Origin: Eulemur rufifrons
Taxonomy: Eukaryota > Chordata > Mammalia > Primates > Lemuridae
NCBI RefSeq assembly: GCF_041146395.1
Contig: NC_091002.1
Location: 8,178,501 to 8,242,500 of the forward strand
Reading direction: 5' to 3'
Length of the DNA stretch: 64,000 bases
The notes under the pieces were generated by a model. It made no database searches, was not told the origin of the DNA, and was given only the letters and a program-made list of their open reading frames with translations. This document shows positions 1 to 12,330 of this stretch, piece by piece (the stretch's first letter is position 1; every line of letters begins with the position of its first letter). Position numbers and translations under genes: made by a program.

Positions 1-659
1 TGAGCGGGGCTTGGTCCGGGAAGGGAGAAACCAGAGGCTCCAGGCAGCAGCTCTCCGGGCCGCCCTCCAGGCAAAAGGAAAACACGCACAGCCCGTGCGG
101 GAGGAAACCTTGACCTTCCCTCTGGTGTCTCTCTCTAAAGCTGTCCTGGGGTTCTTCACCTGCTATTCAAGGTCACCCTCCCTCAGACACGGGATACTTG
201 CGGACTGAGTACAGACCCAAACAGGAGCCCTGGGCCCTGCCACGAGACTCAGCCCATGAGGCCCCTGTCCCCAACCCTGACCTCCCCGCACCCAGGCCCC
301 ATAGGCCGAGAGAAGCCGCGGTTGCCGCAGGAGGGTGAGGAGGTGGTGGGTGAGAACCGGCCGGGAGGCGGAGGTCCGGCCGAGCACCGACCTGTAAACC
401 CTGGCTTGGAGCCCTGGTGCACGTCCCGCCATCCCGTGGGGCTTCACGCACAAGGCAAAGACTAAGTGCGTCATCCCCAGAGCACTGACCCCAACGGGGC
501 TTGCTCCGAGGCAGCTCTGCCCCCACCCGCATCTGCCCAGCCACAAGCCCATGAAGGACGATTTGAAGCCTCCTGGGGTCCAGCCGGGCTCTGGCCTCCC
601 CGGACGCTCTGGCTCCGTGGCCCTAGACCTATGGGGTTAACAATAAAAGGTCCAAAGTT
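1..659. other. GC-rich intergenic DNA, nothing recognised
   Basis: Short overlapping open frames occur on both strands, as expected of GC-rich DNA. None shows a domain, splice pattern or known family, and I see no repeat that I can name. Confidence 0.5.
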
Positions 660-1200
660 TGTGACCATTGAAGTCTAGAAGGTGAGGAGGAAGAGGACAG
701 TGCAGAAAAAAAAAATAGTGGAGGAAATCATGGCTGAAAATTGCCCAGATGTGGCAAAAGATATAACTGGAAACAACCAAATGTCCTCCCGCGGGTGAGC
801 AGCTGACCCAGCAGGCGACACCCGACAGGGAAGGAGCCTGGGCTCGGCGGCTGCCTCGGTGGCTCTCGAGGGCTCGATGCCGGCGCCTTCCTCACGGTTC
901 AGCGCTGCTGTGAGGGAACTTCTGCCATCGCTGCTTACGTCTCCTGTCAGAGATTCCAAGGCGCTATTCCAGCGTGTGACACTCCCGGAAAGGCAAACCT
1001 GGCGTAGGCAAGCACACCACTGGCTGCCTGGTGGCCGAGGGGAGCGCCAGGTGTTTCTTTGCGGTGACTCAACGTTCTGCATCCTGACTGTGGTGATGTT
1101 ACACAAATCCACACGTTAAAATTCCAAAAACTGTGCACCCAAAAAGACAAGTTGATTATATAACAATTTAAAAAACAAAAGAATATGTAATTTTTAAAAA
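660..1200 (+). mobile_element. Fragments of old L1 (3' part)
   Basis: Bases 720-770 resemble the L1 phrase for 'aaataatggctgaaaacttcccaaa'. Bases 765-790 read like the L1 ACTGGAAACAACC-AAATGTCC segment. Bases 1075-1190 resemble the 3' UTR pattern TGACTGTGGTGATG...ACTGTGCACCCAAAAA. The middle is diverged. The family (L1M group) is from memory. Confidence 0.6.
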
Positions 1201-1211
1201 ACTTTCTTTCA

Positions 1212-1512
1212 GCCGGGCATAGTGGCTTACTTACGCCTGTAATCCTAGCACTCTGGGAGGTCGAGGCAGGAGGATCACTTGAGCTCAGGAGTTCCAGACC
1301 AGCCTGAGCAAGAGTGAGACCCCGTTTCTACTAAATATAGAAAAATTAGCAGGTGTCTTAGTGTGTCCCTGTAGTCCTAGCTACTCAGGAGGCTGAGGCA
1401 GGAGGGTCACTTGAGCCCAGGAGTTTGAGGTTGCTGTGAGCTATCATGACGCCATGGCACTCTGCCCAGGCAACAGAGCAAGACCCTGTCTACAAAAAAA
1501 AAAAAAAAAAAA
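1212..1512 (+). mobile_element. Alu element (strepsirrhine type)
   Basis: A full dimeric Alu starts GCCGGGCATAGTGGC and contains CCTAGCACTCTGGGAGG and CAGCCTGAGCAAGAG. It ends in an A tail, directly followed by a T run. It is moderately diverged. Confidence 0.93.
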
Positions 1513-3479
1513 TTTTTTTTTCAAACTGGACTCCGGAGAAAGACACCCCAGGACTCCAGACTGAGAGATGTGCAAAATCATCACGGTCACGGTTAGCATT
1601 TGTTTTAGCAAAACCATCTCCAGACGCACAGAACTCTGCAGTCCACAATGCCTGGTGACCCTTCCCATCCCGGGGTAGATGGGTGAAGAAATCTCAGCTC
1701 CCCTGAGGGGAGAGGAGGCCCCGAGAAGGCACAGAGAGGAGAGTCCCCAACAAGCGGCCACGCACGGCTGCCAGAGGCAGGGCTGGTTCCTCTGCCCCCA
1801 CACTCGCGCTTTTCCTGCGCACACCTTCTTGTCCGTGACGTGCAGCCCCTGTGGGTCCCAGGAGGAGGGTCAGATGCTCGCGGTTTCCAGCCTCGCTCCC
1901 CACCCCACACGGGGTGACGTGGATCAGCCACAGGCTCTCTCTGTGCCTTAGTTTCCACAGCTGTAAAACTGGAAACAGGACACAAAGGCACAGAAATAAG
2001 GAGGCGTGAAGATTCCAGCACCCAGGGAAGGAAATGATCCCAGTTCATCGACTGACTTCCCGTTTTCCTATCTCTGAGGTCAGACGCACCCGCACCCCGC
2101 ACCCGAGCCCGTCACTGACGGGCCTGCAAGGTCAGTGCACGTGAGTGACATTTCCTTGCCATTTAAAATGTCTTCAGAAAGATTGCGATTTGGCACCGCC
2201 ATGAAAAGTGCGTGTCACAGTTTAGTTGGCTACAGTCTCTCCCCTCTTAGTGGTGTGTAAATGGTGCAGCATCTTACAGTGGGTGCTGTTCGCTTATTCA
2301 CGCAGCCTCCCCGGAGCCACCGACTGTGCCAGCCTGGGTACAGAGAATAAAGCCCGTCCCCAGCCCCCCAAGATCACCACCCAGCAGGACAGCCTCGCAC
2401 AGACCTGCAGTGCAGTCCTGCAAGGCCCACAGAGCCTGACCCAGATGTTTCCCGCTTTGGGCTCAGCCCCGACCCCACGCTCCCCCAGGGGCCAAGCAGG
2501 CCTCCCCCGTGGCCCAGGTGCCCTCTTGGGAGCCGGCGACTTCGCTGGGAAGTGAGAGCCTGGACAAGCCCATCTGCAGAGGCCTCTGGCCCGGGAACAT
2601 AAATGTCATTCCTGTGAAACTTGGAATATTTGGGATTCCACAGGAAGACCCATTGAACTTTTCCAGAAATATTTCCTGAGCAGCACATTCCTGAGGCTCC
2701 TCTGACGCGTCTTCCTTCTGTCCCCTTTCCAGAGCTCCTGGTTCACAGGGAGGTCTTTTGAGCTGGTCTCCTGGGGGCGCCTCAGTGAGAAGCTTTGGGT
2801 TTGACCTCTGTCCCCAGGGGGGCTCCATAGGTGGAATCTGAAGCTCGTGGCACCCTGGAAACACCACCCCCGGGAGGCCCCTGCAGCCACCACCCCTACA
2901 CCCCCCGACAGGGTAGTTGGGTTAGCACTTGTCAAGCTGAGGAGAGAACTAATCTGCCATGGGCCTTCCGTGGTCCTTCTGAGTGTGACGCGTGTGCTGC
3001 TCACGACACATGGTATTCACCATGTAAACAGGTGTGTGCACAAGTTCCAACAAGGTAAGTCGTCTTGTGATGCCATGCTTGGGTGACACTGCAAGGCCAA
3101 ACCATATAAACGTTTCTAAACTCCAGATTTCCGTACTTGTCGTGGCCCCATACAAACATTTTGCGGACGGCCCCATCTGTGAACTGCGCCGAGTCCTGCG
3201 GACGTAGGCCTTCTGCTCCGGTGCTTCCCAGGCCACATGGCCAGCCCATGAGCATGGCTGGACTTCCCACTCTGCTCCATAAGCCTCAAGCACACTGCTG
3301 GGTATTGAGGGATGAATAGGAGTTGCCCAGGGGAGGAGGGGAGGGGAGGCATTCCAGGTTCCTAGCCAGAAGCTGGCCTTGGCTTTACTCTGCCGTGCAG
3401 AGTGGAAAGGGCAGGTGCTTTGGCCAACGGGGGCTGGAATAATTGCTTCTCTGTTGAGACAGTGAAAACATTAGAGCCG
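1513..3479. other. Intergenic DNA with one MIR remnant
   Basis: Bases 1919-1985 (TGCCTTAGTTTCCACAGCTG...) match the MIR phrase 'cctcagtttcctcatctgtaaaa'. Elsewhere no gene or nameable repeat is seen. Open frames on both strands overlap and lack any conserved pattern. Confidence 0.5.
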
Positions 3480-3690
3480 TATTTTACACTGTGCATGGAA
3501 ACAAATTTTTTGGTGGATCGAAAACCCAAATTTGAAAAGCAAAACTCAAAAACGTCTCAAAGGATATACAAGAGAAAGTTCCTGCAATCTTGGGTGAGAG
3601 GATGATTCCTCGGCCAGGACGTGCAAAGTTCAAACCACAAAGGAAAACGTCTGGATGTCCTGTGCGATGAGTTGCACAAAAGCAAGTGCA
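3480..3690 (+). mobile_element. L1 ORF2 3'-end fragment
   Basis: The AAAACCCAAATTTG...AAAAACGTCTCAAAGGATA order followed by TCTTGGGTGAG-GGATGATTCCT resembles the L1 ORF2 C-terminal coding stretch. It is short and diverged, so confidence is limited. Confidence 0.4.
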
Positions 3691-4829
3691 GAGACAAATC
3701 CCGGACGGGAGGACGTTCACATGCGGCGACAGAGGTGAACTGGCACCTGGCGGGAAACCGCAGGAAGGAATTAGTGCCAGAGAGAATGCGAGAGAGGAAT
3801 CAGCACACTCCTCCTAGGCTGGGTGACGTGAGGAGGAGGAGGAGCTCTTCCTCTCTCAGACCTCTTTGGCGTGCTGCGGGTTCCGGGTGACAGTTTGTGT
3901 TTGTCGCTGCCCGGCCAGGGACACTGAGCAGGCCTCTGGCTTCCTCTCCCACCTGACAGTCAACAGAGGAAAGTGGAAGTGTTTAAAACTCAATGGTTCT
4001 CTCAACAAGGCTTCATCGGGCATTGCTGTGTCCAGCCCTGTGACAGGCGCAGGGCAGGAGAGGGTGGAGCCCCTGCCCCGGCCTCCACTCTGGGTGCTGA
4101 CCCAGGTCCAAGGCCATGGTCTCATCACCAAGAGAGGGCTGACAGGGCCACCCAGTCCGGAGTCAGGGCAGCCGCTGGCAGCCTCACAGTTTTTGCGAAC
4201 CAGGCAGTCACCCCATCCAGCTCCCGCTGGCCAAGCCCAGCTCTTCACGTCAAAGGCAGGCACCCCATTTCAAAGAGCCCAGGGCTTTGGTGCCAGATAG
4301 TCCATTCATTCACTCATTCATTCACTCATCCGCATCTGCAAAATGAACATAATAAAAGCACCCACCCCCTGGGAAGGTCACGTGGATGACCTTTGTGGGT
4401 GAAGTCTTAATCACACTCTCTTACCCGGCCTAAGATCGGAACCAAGAGACAAAGAAATCAGGCAGACAGGAATGAAAGTAAAATATCAGCTTTATCCTTA
4501 ATTTTAAAAGGCTGGATTCAGAATGTAGCTTGGATGTGCAGCATTAATGACTGCCTGGTGCCACCAGAATTAGGCCACTGCACAGCACAAGAAGCACTGG
4601 CCACACAGCCTCTTGTGAGGGCTGCCACAAACCTGGCCACAGGGGGGGCCCACCGCACTGCGCCCTTGGGGTGAACAGAAGGCCGAGGGAGAAGACAGCA
4701 TCTCCCCCAAATGGCAACTCCTCTAGCCGAAAAGGGGGGCAGGGCACGAGGTGTATTCGGAGCCCAGGAGGGTTTAGGAAAAATCTCCCATCAAGGAAAC
4801 TGGGCAGCGGAAGAAGATACACTCTACCA
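3691..4829. other. Intergenic DNA with a CATT/CACT microsatellite
   Basis: Bases 4302-4330 hold an imperfect CATT repeat, followed by a MIR-like TCTGCAAAATGAACATAATA. The rest is unassigned, with no gene seen. Confidence 0.5.
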
Positions 4830-5000
4830 CCCCCGCCGCAGTCCATCCGGTGTCTGTATGTCTATATATGTATGTGTGTAGTCACATATACACAGCCCCC
4901 ACCCCAGTCCATGCAGTGCCTATATGTCTATATGTCTATATATAGTATATATATGTATATACGTATGTGTATATTCATATAGGTACACATATATATATAC
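4830..5000. repeat. Tandem duplication and TATG/TA microsatellite
   Basis: A unit of about 65 bases, starting CCCCCGCCGCAGTCCATCCG, is followed by a diverged copy starting CCCCCACCCCAGTCCATGCA. Each carries TATGTCTATATATG-like repeats. The second runs on into alternating TA up to about 5000. Confidence 0.75.
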
Positions 5001-5275
5001 AAAGTGCTTAGAACAGTGCTAGGCATGGGGAAAGTGCACACACAGCAAGTGTCAGCTATCACGATTGTTACTACAATTATTTTCAAGGCCTTGCCATGTG
5101 CAGGCACACACTAGCAGCTGGGGGATACAGCCGTGGGCAGAGTGGGCATGCCCCACCTCCTGAGTTCCAGCCCCGGGCCCTTGCCAGCTGCATGGCACTT
5201 CCCTGTACCTCGGTTTCCTCATCTGTCAAACAGCTGCTGTCTCTCAGCATTGTTGAAAGGTGGCCACAAGATAAA
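5000..5275 (+). mobile_element. MIR fragments
   Basis: GTGCTTAGAACAGTGCTAGG with the TTACTACAATTATT tail at 5005-5080, and CTCGGTTTCCTCATCTGT at 5208-5226, are MIR signatures. They may be two separate copies. Confidence 0.7.
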
Positions 5276-6655
5276 TTATGTCTCCTGGGCCTTCCTTCTT
5301 CAAGTTCTGCTAATTTTTCAACTGTGTTCTTTTTCAGCTTACTTTGGATACTTTAGGTCCTTTGCATGTCCATATGAATTTTGGAATTGGTTTGTCAATT
5401 TACAAAAAGGTCTGCTGAGCCCTTGCCTGGGATGACATTGAGTCTATAGATGGATCTAGGAAGAGGGGCATCGTAACCTGTTTTTGGGTCTTTAGGTCTG
5501 GTTTAACTTCTGTCAGCAATGTTTTGCAATTTTCAATGTACCAGTCTTGCATCTCTCTTTTGTCAGATTTAGTCCTATGTCATATTCTGGGTTTTATTAT
5601 AAATGGTCATTTTTAAATTACAATTTCCAATTGTTCATTGCTAGTAGATAAAATTTTGATTTTTATTTATTGATCTAGTATCCTGCAACCTTGTTAAACT
5701 CACTTAGTTTATGTAGATTCTATCAGATTTTCTATGTAGATAACATTGTTTGCAAATAAAGACAGTTTTCCTTCTTCATTTACAATATTCATACCATTTA
5801 TTTCCTTTTATTGCCTATTGCACTGTCCAGAACCTCTAGTATGTTGTAGAGAACACACATCCTTGTCTCATGCGCATTCTTAGAGGCATTCGGACTCTCT
5901 GCACTGAGTGTGATATTTATTATTGGTGCATGCTTTGTGGATGTCTTTCATCAAATATAGGAAATTCTCTTGTATGCCTAGTGAGCTGAGAGTCTTTATT
6001 AAGGATAGATGTTGGATTTTGTCAAGGATTTCTTTGAATGTATGCAAATGATTTTTCATTTTTAGTTTGTTAACGTGGTAAATTATGATTGCTTTTTAAA
6101 TGTTAAACCAACCTTGCATTACTGGGCTAAATATGCCTTGGTCATAATATGTCATCCAATTTCTATATTATGGGATTAAATTTTGTTTAAAATTTTTGCA
6201 CTTCTGTTCTTAAGGGATATTATTAATAGCTTGTTGTTTTCTTGTAATGTCTTTATCAAGTTTGGATATCAGGATGATGCCGGCTTTACAGAATGAGTTG
6301 AGAAATATTGCTTCCTCTTCTATTTTCCAGGAAGTTTGGTTATAATTGGGGTTATTTCTTCTTTAGATTTTTGGTATAATTTGCCAGTGAAACCACGTGG
6401 GCCACAATTTTCTTTGTGAAGGGTTTTTAACTATAAATTCAACTTATTTAATAGACGCAGGGCTATTCATTTCATCTTTTTCTTCTTAAGCAAGTTTTGG
6501 TATTTTGTGTCTTTCAAGAAATTTGTCCATTACAGCTAAGTTATTGAAGTTATTGGCATGAAGTTATTCATACTATTTCTTTTTCACTTTAATATCTATA
6601 GAATCTATAGTGATGTCATCTCTCTCATTCCTGATACGGTAATATTGGCAGGTTC
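5276..6655 (-). mobile_element. Old L1, ORF2 region, reverse orientation
   Basis: About 1.4 kb of AT-rich sequence read on the minus strand follows L1 ORF2. The plus strand shows the reverse-complement phrases TTGTTAAACTCACTTAGTT, AACCAACCTTGCATTACTGG and TTTGGATATCAGGATGATGC, all well-known L1 segments. Many stops make it a fossil. It interrupts otherwise GC-rich DNA. Confidence 0.9.
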
Positions 6656-7640
6656 TGCCCAAACAAAACATCCTACAAAATGGTAATAACCTTTCAGCCA
6701 GCCACACTGAATTAGCTTCTCCAACAGTGACTTTGCATTCTTCCTAGAATCCCCTAGACGTTTTCCCTGTGCCTTCCTTTCCACTGTGCCACCAGGTCCT
6801 GTGTGCATTTGAGCCCCTAGGATAGCAGTGCAGCATGGTTGGGGACGGCTGCAAACTATGGAAAACAGAATAAGGTGACAAGCAGGTTGGTGGTTTACTC
6901 TCCCAGGCACATGATGTCAGGAGGCGGGCTGTCTGGGGCCAGTGTGATGATTTGGTATGTGGATGCCTCTTCAAAGTTGCAATCTGGCTGCTGGTGCTCC
7001 AGCAAGCACATCTGCCTCCCAGGCAAGAGGAGGGAAGGGCAGGGAGTGAGTGCTGGCTTTCCATTCCCTGATAGAACTTCCCTGGATCTGCTCAGGTGAC
7101 TTCCACTTCCACCTCACTGGCCCCACGCTGCAGCTCTCATGGCCTGCTCTCCCCTCCAGCTGACTCCATCCCTCTTTGCCCAGCACAACCCTGTAGAAGA
7201 AGGAGCCGGGCATCTTCCCAAAGCAAGGCTCAGGGGCTCATCTTCATTCCTCATCATTCTACAGATGCGGAAACCGAGGCCCCGAGGAGAGGGGCTCACC
7301 CCATGTCACTCACAAAGTGGGGACCAAGCAGGGCAACCGTGCCAGCCACTGTTCCCAGCCAGAGCTCCCACCATAACGTTCCTTCTGGATCTTGGAAGAT
7401 GATATTCAGAGAGCTCCACTGCTGGATCCAAGACCACCCAGTGAGTGGCTGAATGAGCCAGTTCGGGGCAAGTGTGCCAGGCGCCCACTGAGCCCTCCAG
7501 AAGCATGGCTGTTGTCCCACTTACCATGAGTGGTCTCGCGTTCACCCCAAGAGTTGCAAGCCCTCCTCATAACTGCCCAGGGAAGGTTCTTTTTGTCTTC
7601 AGCACCTGACACCCTCACCTTTCCCGTGTCTCAAGGTGAG
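6656..7640. other. Intergenic DNA, no gene recognised
   Basis: A MIR-like stretch sits near 7255-7315 (CTACAGATGCGGAAACCGAGG, reverse MIR). Otherwise there is no supportable feature. Overlapping frames of 60-120 codons occur on both strands. Confidence 0.5.
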
Positions 7641-7644
7641 GGAA

Positions 7645-7706
7645 TCTCACACACGCACACATGCACACACACAAATGCACACACATGTGCACACGTGCAT
7701 ACACTC
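7645..7706. repeat. (CA)n-rich microsatellite
   Basis: Interrupted CA repeat with CACACATGCACACAC-type variants over about 60 bases. Confidence 0.85.
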
Positions 7707-10700
7707 TAAAAACCAGGGCTGTGGGATTTTGCATGGAACCACGCTGCACCTGGGAAAGGGAGACTAATTTGGCAAGTGCTCACTGAGTCCCTCTGGGCCT
7801 GGCTGGCCAGGGGGGCGCTGATAGCCCCTGGGATGATGGCCAAGCTGCCCATCTCCTCTGCTGGGTAATATGGCGCAGAAAAGGGGACTGAGGGGCAAAT
7901 GACACCCCATGCATGACACAAACCCACCCTGCCCTCAGATTATCAGAGCTGGAAAGAATGGGAGAAGATATTAGCTGTCTCCCATGTCCCTGCACCCCCT
8001 GCCCACTTGGCGAGGTGCAGCCCGAGACACCCAGCAGTGCCATGTCTGGGCTGAAGAGTCAGGGACGGTCACTGGGAGGGTCGTGAGCAAAGAGGTGCCT
8101 GTACTGAAGGCCACTCTGTGTCTGGGATGTGGGGACGCACCCCCGGGCTTTCCCAGCCACCCTGCGTGGTGAGGGTTTCTTTCTCACTTTGCTCTTAAGG
8201 AGAGCTTAAGTTGCCCGAAGTCCCTGCTGCCAGGGGCCCATCGGACCCGGTGCCCAGCTATCCAGCCCGGAGCTCACATTCCCTCAACCAGGCACTTCCG
8301 CGCTGCCCCCTCCTGAGCAAGGAGAGGCCCAGCAGCTTCCCGCCCTCCCTCCTGCCTCACCCCCAGCCGAAGCCTGGGCAGGCAGAGTCAACGCTTTTGC
8401 AAGTGCCTGCATCGAGAAAAGGACTTTCAAGGCAAAAAGATTCCCGAATTCCACTCAGTTCTTGGAAGTCACTTTTTCCTTCTTGGCTATTGGAGCGAAA
8501 ACGTTTCTCGGCACCCGCCCTCCCCACTGTGCCAGAAGTTTGTTCCTCGTGCAGACCCAAGAGAAATGAGCCGCCTCCCAGCCATGGGCCCGCTGCTGAC
8601 GTGGCCTCTTGCCTGGGCCACCATGGGGAGAACCAGGGGACATTCCAAAGCCCGTGCAGGGAGGAAGCCATTTGTGTCAAAGTGTCCGGGCCATTCTCGG
8701 CCAGAGGGACTGGCCCCCAGCAGGAGTGCCTTTGGGGGCTCCCTAGGAAGGGGCTGGAGGTGGAGCAGAGAGAACCCTTGGCAGGGTGGGGCAGCTCCCC
8801 ACAGGGCCCCACCCAAAGCTCCCCCAGCAGCCCTGCCATACCCCACCCTCCTTCCCTGCAAAGCCGGGAGGTCCCGTCCTGAGCACCCTGCAGGCAAGAG
8901 CAGAACAGGTCTCGCCCAGGTGTCTCAGGTGTGTGGGCAAGGACAGGAGCCAGGCCAGGTGTGCTGCCCCAGAGCCTGTGCACTCTCCTTGGCACGCCCC
9001 ACCCCCCAGCCACAGCCGCACGGGGCCAAAGACAGACACTTCAAAGAGGACACAACCCTAGCCCATCGCCAAGGTCAGGGGGCTTAAGGCACCTGAGCTG
9101 GAAGGACCCTAGACCCACCCAGCCTGTGTGTGGTTCTCAGATGGGGAGCAACCTGACCCCCAGCCCTGCCCCAGCAGCCTGCTAGCACCCTGCTGTCCCT
9201 TAGGTCTTCCGGGGTCGCCTCTCCTGGGAGCCTTCCCTGACTCTCCCGACTCCCGGGCTGAGCCAGGAACTCCGCTGGGGTCCTGTGACCCTGGTTCTGC
9301 CCCTGGTGACACTTGTCATCATCTCTCTGTCCCCGGGGCAGTGGTGCCTGCCTCATCAACAGCATTGGGAACCGTCCCCTGGCCTGGGTCACATCTGCCA
9401 CATCACACCAGGTGTGGGCAGTTGGCCGTGAGACGCCCCAGCTCGGCTTTGCTCGTTGCTCTGCACATCTGTGCACATCTGGAAATCAGTCTGTCATTTT
9501 CCACGGAAAGGCAACGCTGGCATTTCTACTGGCGTCCTTTTCTTCTGGCATTTACAAACGTCATTTCCATTTCTCCTGGCTCCTGTCACTCCCATGAGGA
9601 CAGATCTTTCCCTGGGCATCGTACAGGTGGGACAGCCGAGGCTCAGGAAGGTGACCTGAAGGTCACGCTGTTCAAATGCCATAGAGCTGGGACTCACACT
9701 GGGACCGGGGCCCCCAGAACCCCAGTTCTTGCTTTCCCAGCAGGTATGAGCTTGAGACCTTGGGTGAGGAGGGCCTGTCACCCCCAGGGTGTCCCCCAGA
9801 CTCTGCCACTGAGCAGGGGGCTGCAGCTAGGGCAGGTTCAGGTGTCAGCACCGGGCCCACGAGGCTGCTGGGTGCCAGGTCCTGTGGGCCTAGCCGTGGG
9901 GCGTGGGGAGGGGGCTGGCCCCTGCGTCCGTCTGTCTGGTGGAGAGGACGGACGCCTCCTCTGCACGGTCTGGTCAAGCGTCTTCCCAGAGCTGAACTCT
10001 TATCCTGCCAGCGTTTGGGAGATGAAATGGCTCACTGTTGCCCTCAGTCTCAGGCCCTGGCTCTTCAATTATCTTTCAAAGGAAGGAAAGAAACGCTTTT
10101 GGGAACGCATTTTAAACTCCTGCCAAGGGGGAGTTCCCAGCATTGCTACCTGCAGAAATAGATCACCTAAGTTCCTGCTGGTCCCTCGGAGAGGAAAACA
10201 GGATTTGCATAAACCAAGGCCTACTGCGTGCTGGTGGCTTCAGGTGCTCCCTGGGGGGAGGGGCAGCGCTGTCAGTGACCTGCAAATGGCTTTCCCTAGG
10301 CTGAGCTGCTGCTGCACAGGCAGCCGCTTACTGAGCAGCGAGGTTGTCAAGGAAGAAAGGGAGGTTACTTCGGGGGATGCCAACCAGGAGGTGGGAGGAT
10401 GGCCTCAAACCCACCTCCCCGACTGACGGGGGCAGGGTTTCCTGGAGGGGCGTGGGTAACCCGTGCAGTGAGCAACAGGACGTGGCGTGGGCAGGGTGCA
10501 GGGCGTGCAGCGCAGTGAGAAATCACCGTGACCCCAAAGTGGTACCATTGGGTATGTCTGGTTGACATAGATCATCCTTCCTTCACAACCTTTATCCTGG
10601 TTCTCTGAACTGTCGGGTAGTGTGAGGCCAGTGATTGTCTCCTTACTGCAAGGAGGGTCCACCGTTTCTGAAAACGACTCAAAAGGGAAGGGATGAGTGA

Positions 10701-11384
10701 AACAGAAAGTTGCGAAGTTCTGGGCAGCAAAGCTCTGGCCTGGGAACTCGGCGTAAGAGAACTGCAAACGGTGTTTCGTTCACGGAGCCGGTTACACCAT
10801 GAGAGAGACACTCAATGCCTTAAGACCCACATGGGGCCCCGGAAGTGAGTGCCCAAAACGTGGCCAGTGTCCCATGGGGCAGAAGCCCCGAGCAGAGGGA
10901 CATAATCCCTGTCAGCGGCCGCCGGTGAGGGTGGCACAGAGAGGCTGACACGGAGCAGAGCCGGGGGGAAGCCATGGCCCTGGGGGGTGGAAGGAGCCCA
11001 CGGAGGAGGGGCCAGGCCTGAGGGGGCACACCCTGGGTGGCAGCGTCTCACACTAGCTATGCTGGGTCCTCCCAGGAGGGGACCAACTGGAGGGAGGAGA
11101 AACTTGGGACAGGACTGTTCCTCTGTCCAAGGCCCAAGGAGCCTCAGTCTCTCCGGGCCGTGCTGGCTTTGGGACGCTTCAGCTGCAGGATGTGCCCATA
11201 AGCACCAAGCCCAGAGGTACTGAGAACCGAGTGGCAGGGGCTGCTGTCGTTCTCGTGGGGCCCAGGTGTCCCTGCTCCCTGACTCCGAGCCGGTTCCACT
11301 GTCCCTGCTGCCGCCGAGCACCGCCGGCTGCAGCCTTAGAGGCCGCTCAGCCCTGGAGCCAAGCACTTCACAGACAGACACGCA
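7707..11384. other. GC-rich intergenic DNA with MIR and L2 remnants
   Basis: A reverse MIR lies at about 9595-9705 (GTACAGGTGGGACAGCCGAG...). An L2-like stretch lies at about 9200-9260. A 432-codon open frame at 9128-10426 runs through these remnants, so it is not called as a gene. No splice-linked exon set was found. Confidence 0.5.
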
Positions 11385-11720
11385 CACACGTGTGGTGACA
11401 CACACGCACCTGCAGAGAAACATATGAACTTGTGTATCTGTGTGTATGTGCATATGTATTGACTCACGCAGGAACTGGTAACTGTGTACATATGTAATAT
11501 ACACAATCCTTTATAGAAACATATAAATGTACATACATATTTACAAATATTTACTTATAAAGGAATGTGTAATATATACTCATATAATATATAATTCTTC
11601 ATATGAATATATGAATTATAAATGTATACAAATTTTATATATTATTAAAATATTAAATACATGTATCTATAAATTATACATGTGTGTGGTGTGTATAAAC
11701 ATACTACATATATGTAGAAC
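11385..11720. repeat. CA/TG to TA simple-sequence tract
   Basis: ACACGCACACACGTGTGG leads into about 300 bases of mixed TATG, TATA and ATAT repeats. It marks the left edge of an AT-rich island. Confidence 0.75.
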
Positions 11721-12330
11721 CATTAGGAGATACGTACCTTCCCCATGTGAACCCTGACAAGGGGCCACTATGTGAATAAGTTTTTTCCAATTCTTTATCC
11801 ATAAAACAGGAAATAGCGGCAGACAGACGCCGCTCTAATTCCAACAATGGCAGCACGAATCCACGTACAAATGAAGTGAAAACTAGCTCCAGTCATCACG
11901 TTATTGCCAACAAAATCTAAGTCTATATTAGTATTTAGTCACTACTATCAAAATCCATGCTCAATTATTGCTTTGATCAATGGATAATTAAATTCAGAAG
12001 AAAATGTAAAGTCTTAGAACTTAAATAACAATCCACAGAATTTTTCTTTTTAATTTATTTCTATTTATATCATTATGTTTGTATCAGGGTTATTTATAAA
12101 ACAACACAGCATAAAAAATGGCTCTTTCCAACTAAGCAGTTGGAAACTAGATACAATAATGACTTAATGTCTGTCATCTTCGAATGGATAAAATTTCCTG
12201 CACTGTAAAAAATGACAACATTTACAAATAAAGCTGTTACATCATTTTTGTCACCATTTAAACTTATGATGAAGAAATTTAGACATCAACTATAAGATGT
12301 GTGAGAAAGCATACTGTTTTCAAATTCACT
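11721..12330. other. AT-rich island, non-repetitive, no gene
   Basis: About 600 bases of AT-rich, CpG-poor sequence lie between GC-rich flanks and end sharply near 12340. I could not match it to any repeat family and found no open frame worth noting. Confidence 0.5.

Noticed and set aside
8211..9013. Overlapping frames of 223 and 218 codons on opposite strands
   Set aside because: Mutually antisense frames of equal length are typical of GC-rich non-coding DNA; no family match.
9128..10426. 432-codon open frame on the plus strand
   Set aside because: It crosses MIR and L2 remnants, shows no domain or regular codon pattern, and other frames are also open in this GC-rich stretch. A conserved homologue would be needed to revive it.
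10812..11504. 230-codon frame on the minus strand
   Set aside because: It begins inside a CA/TG microsatellite and has no conserved content.
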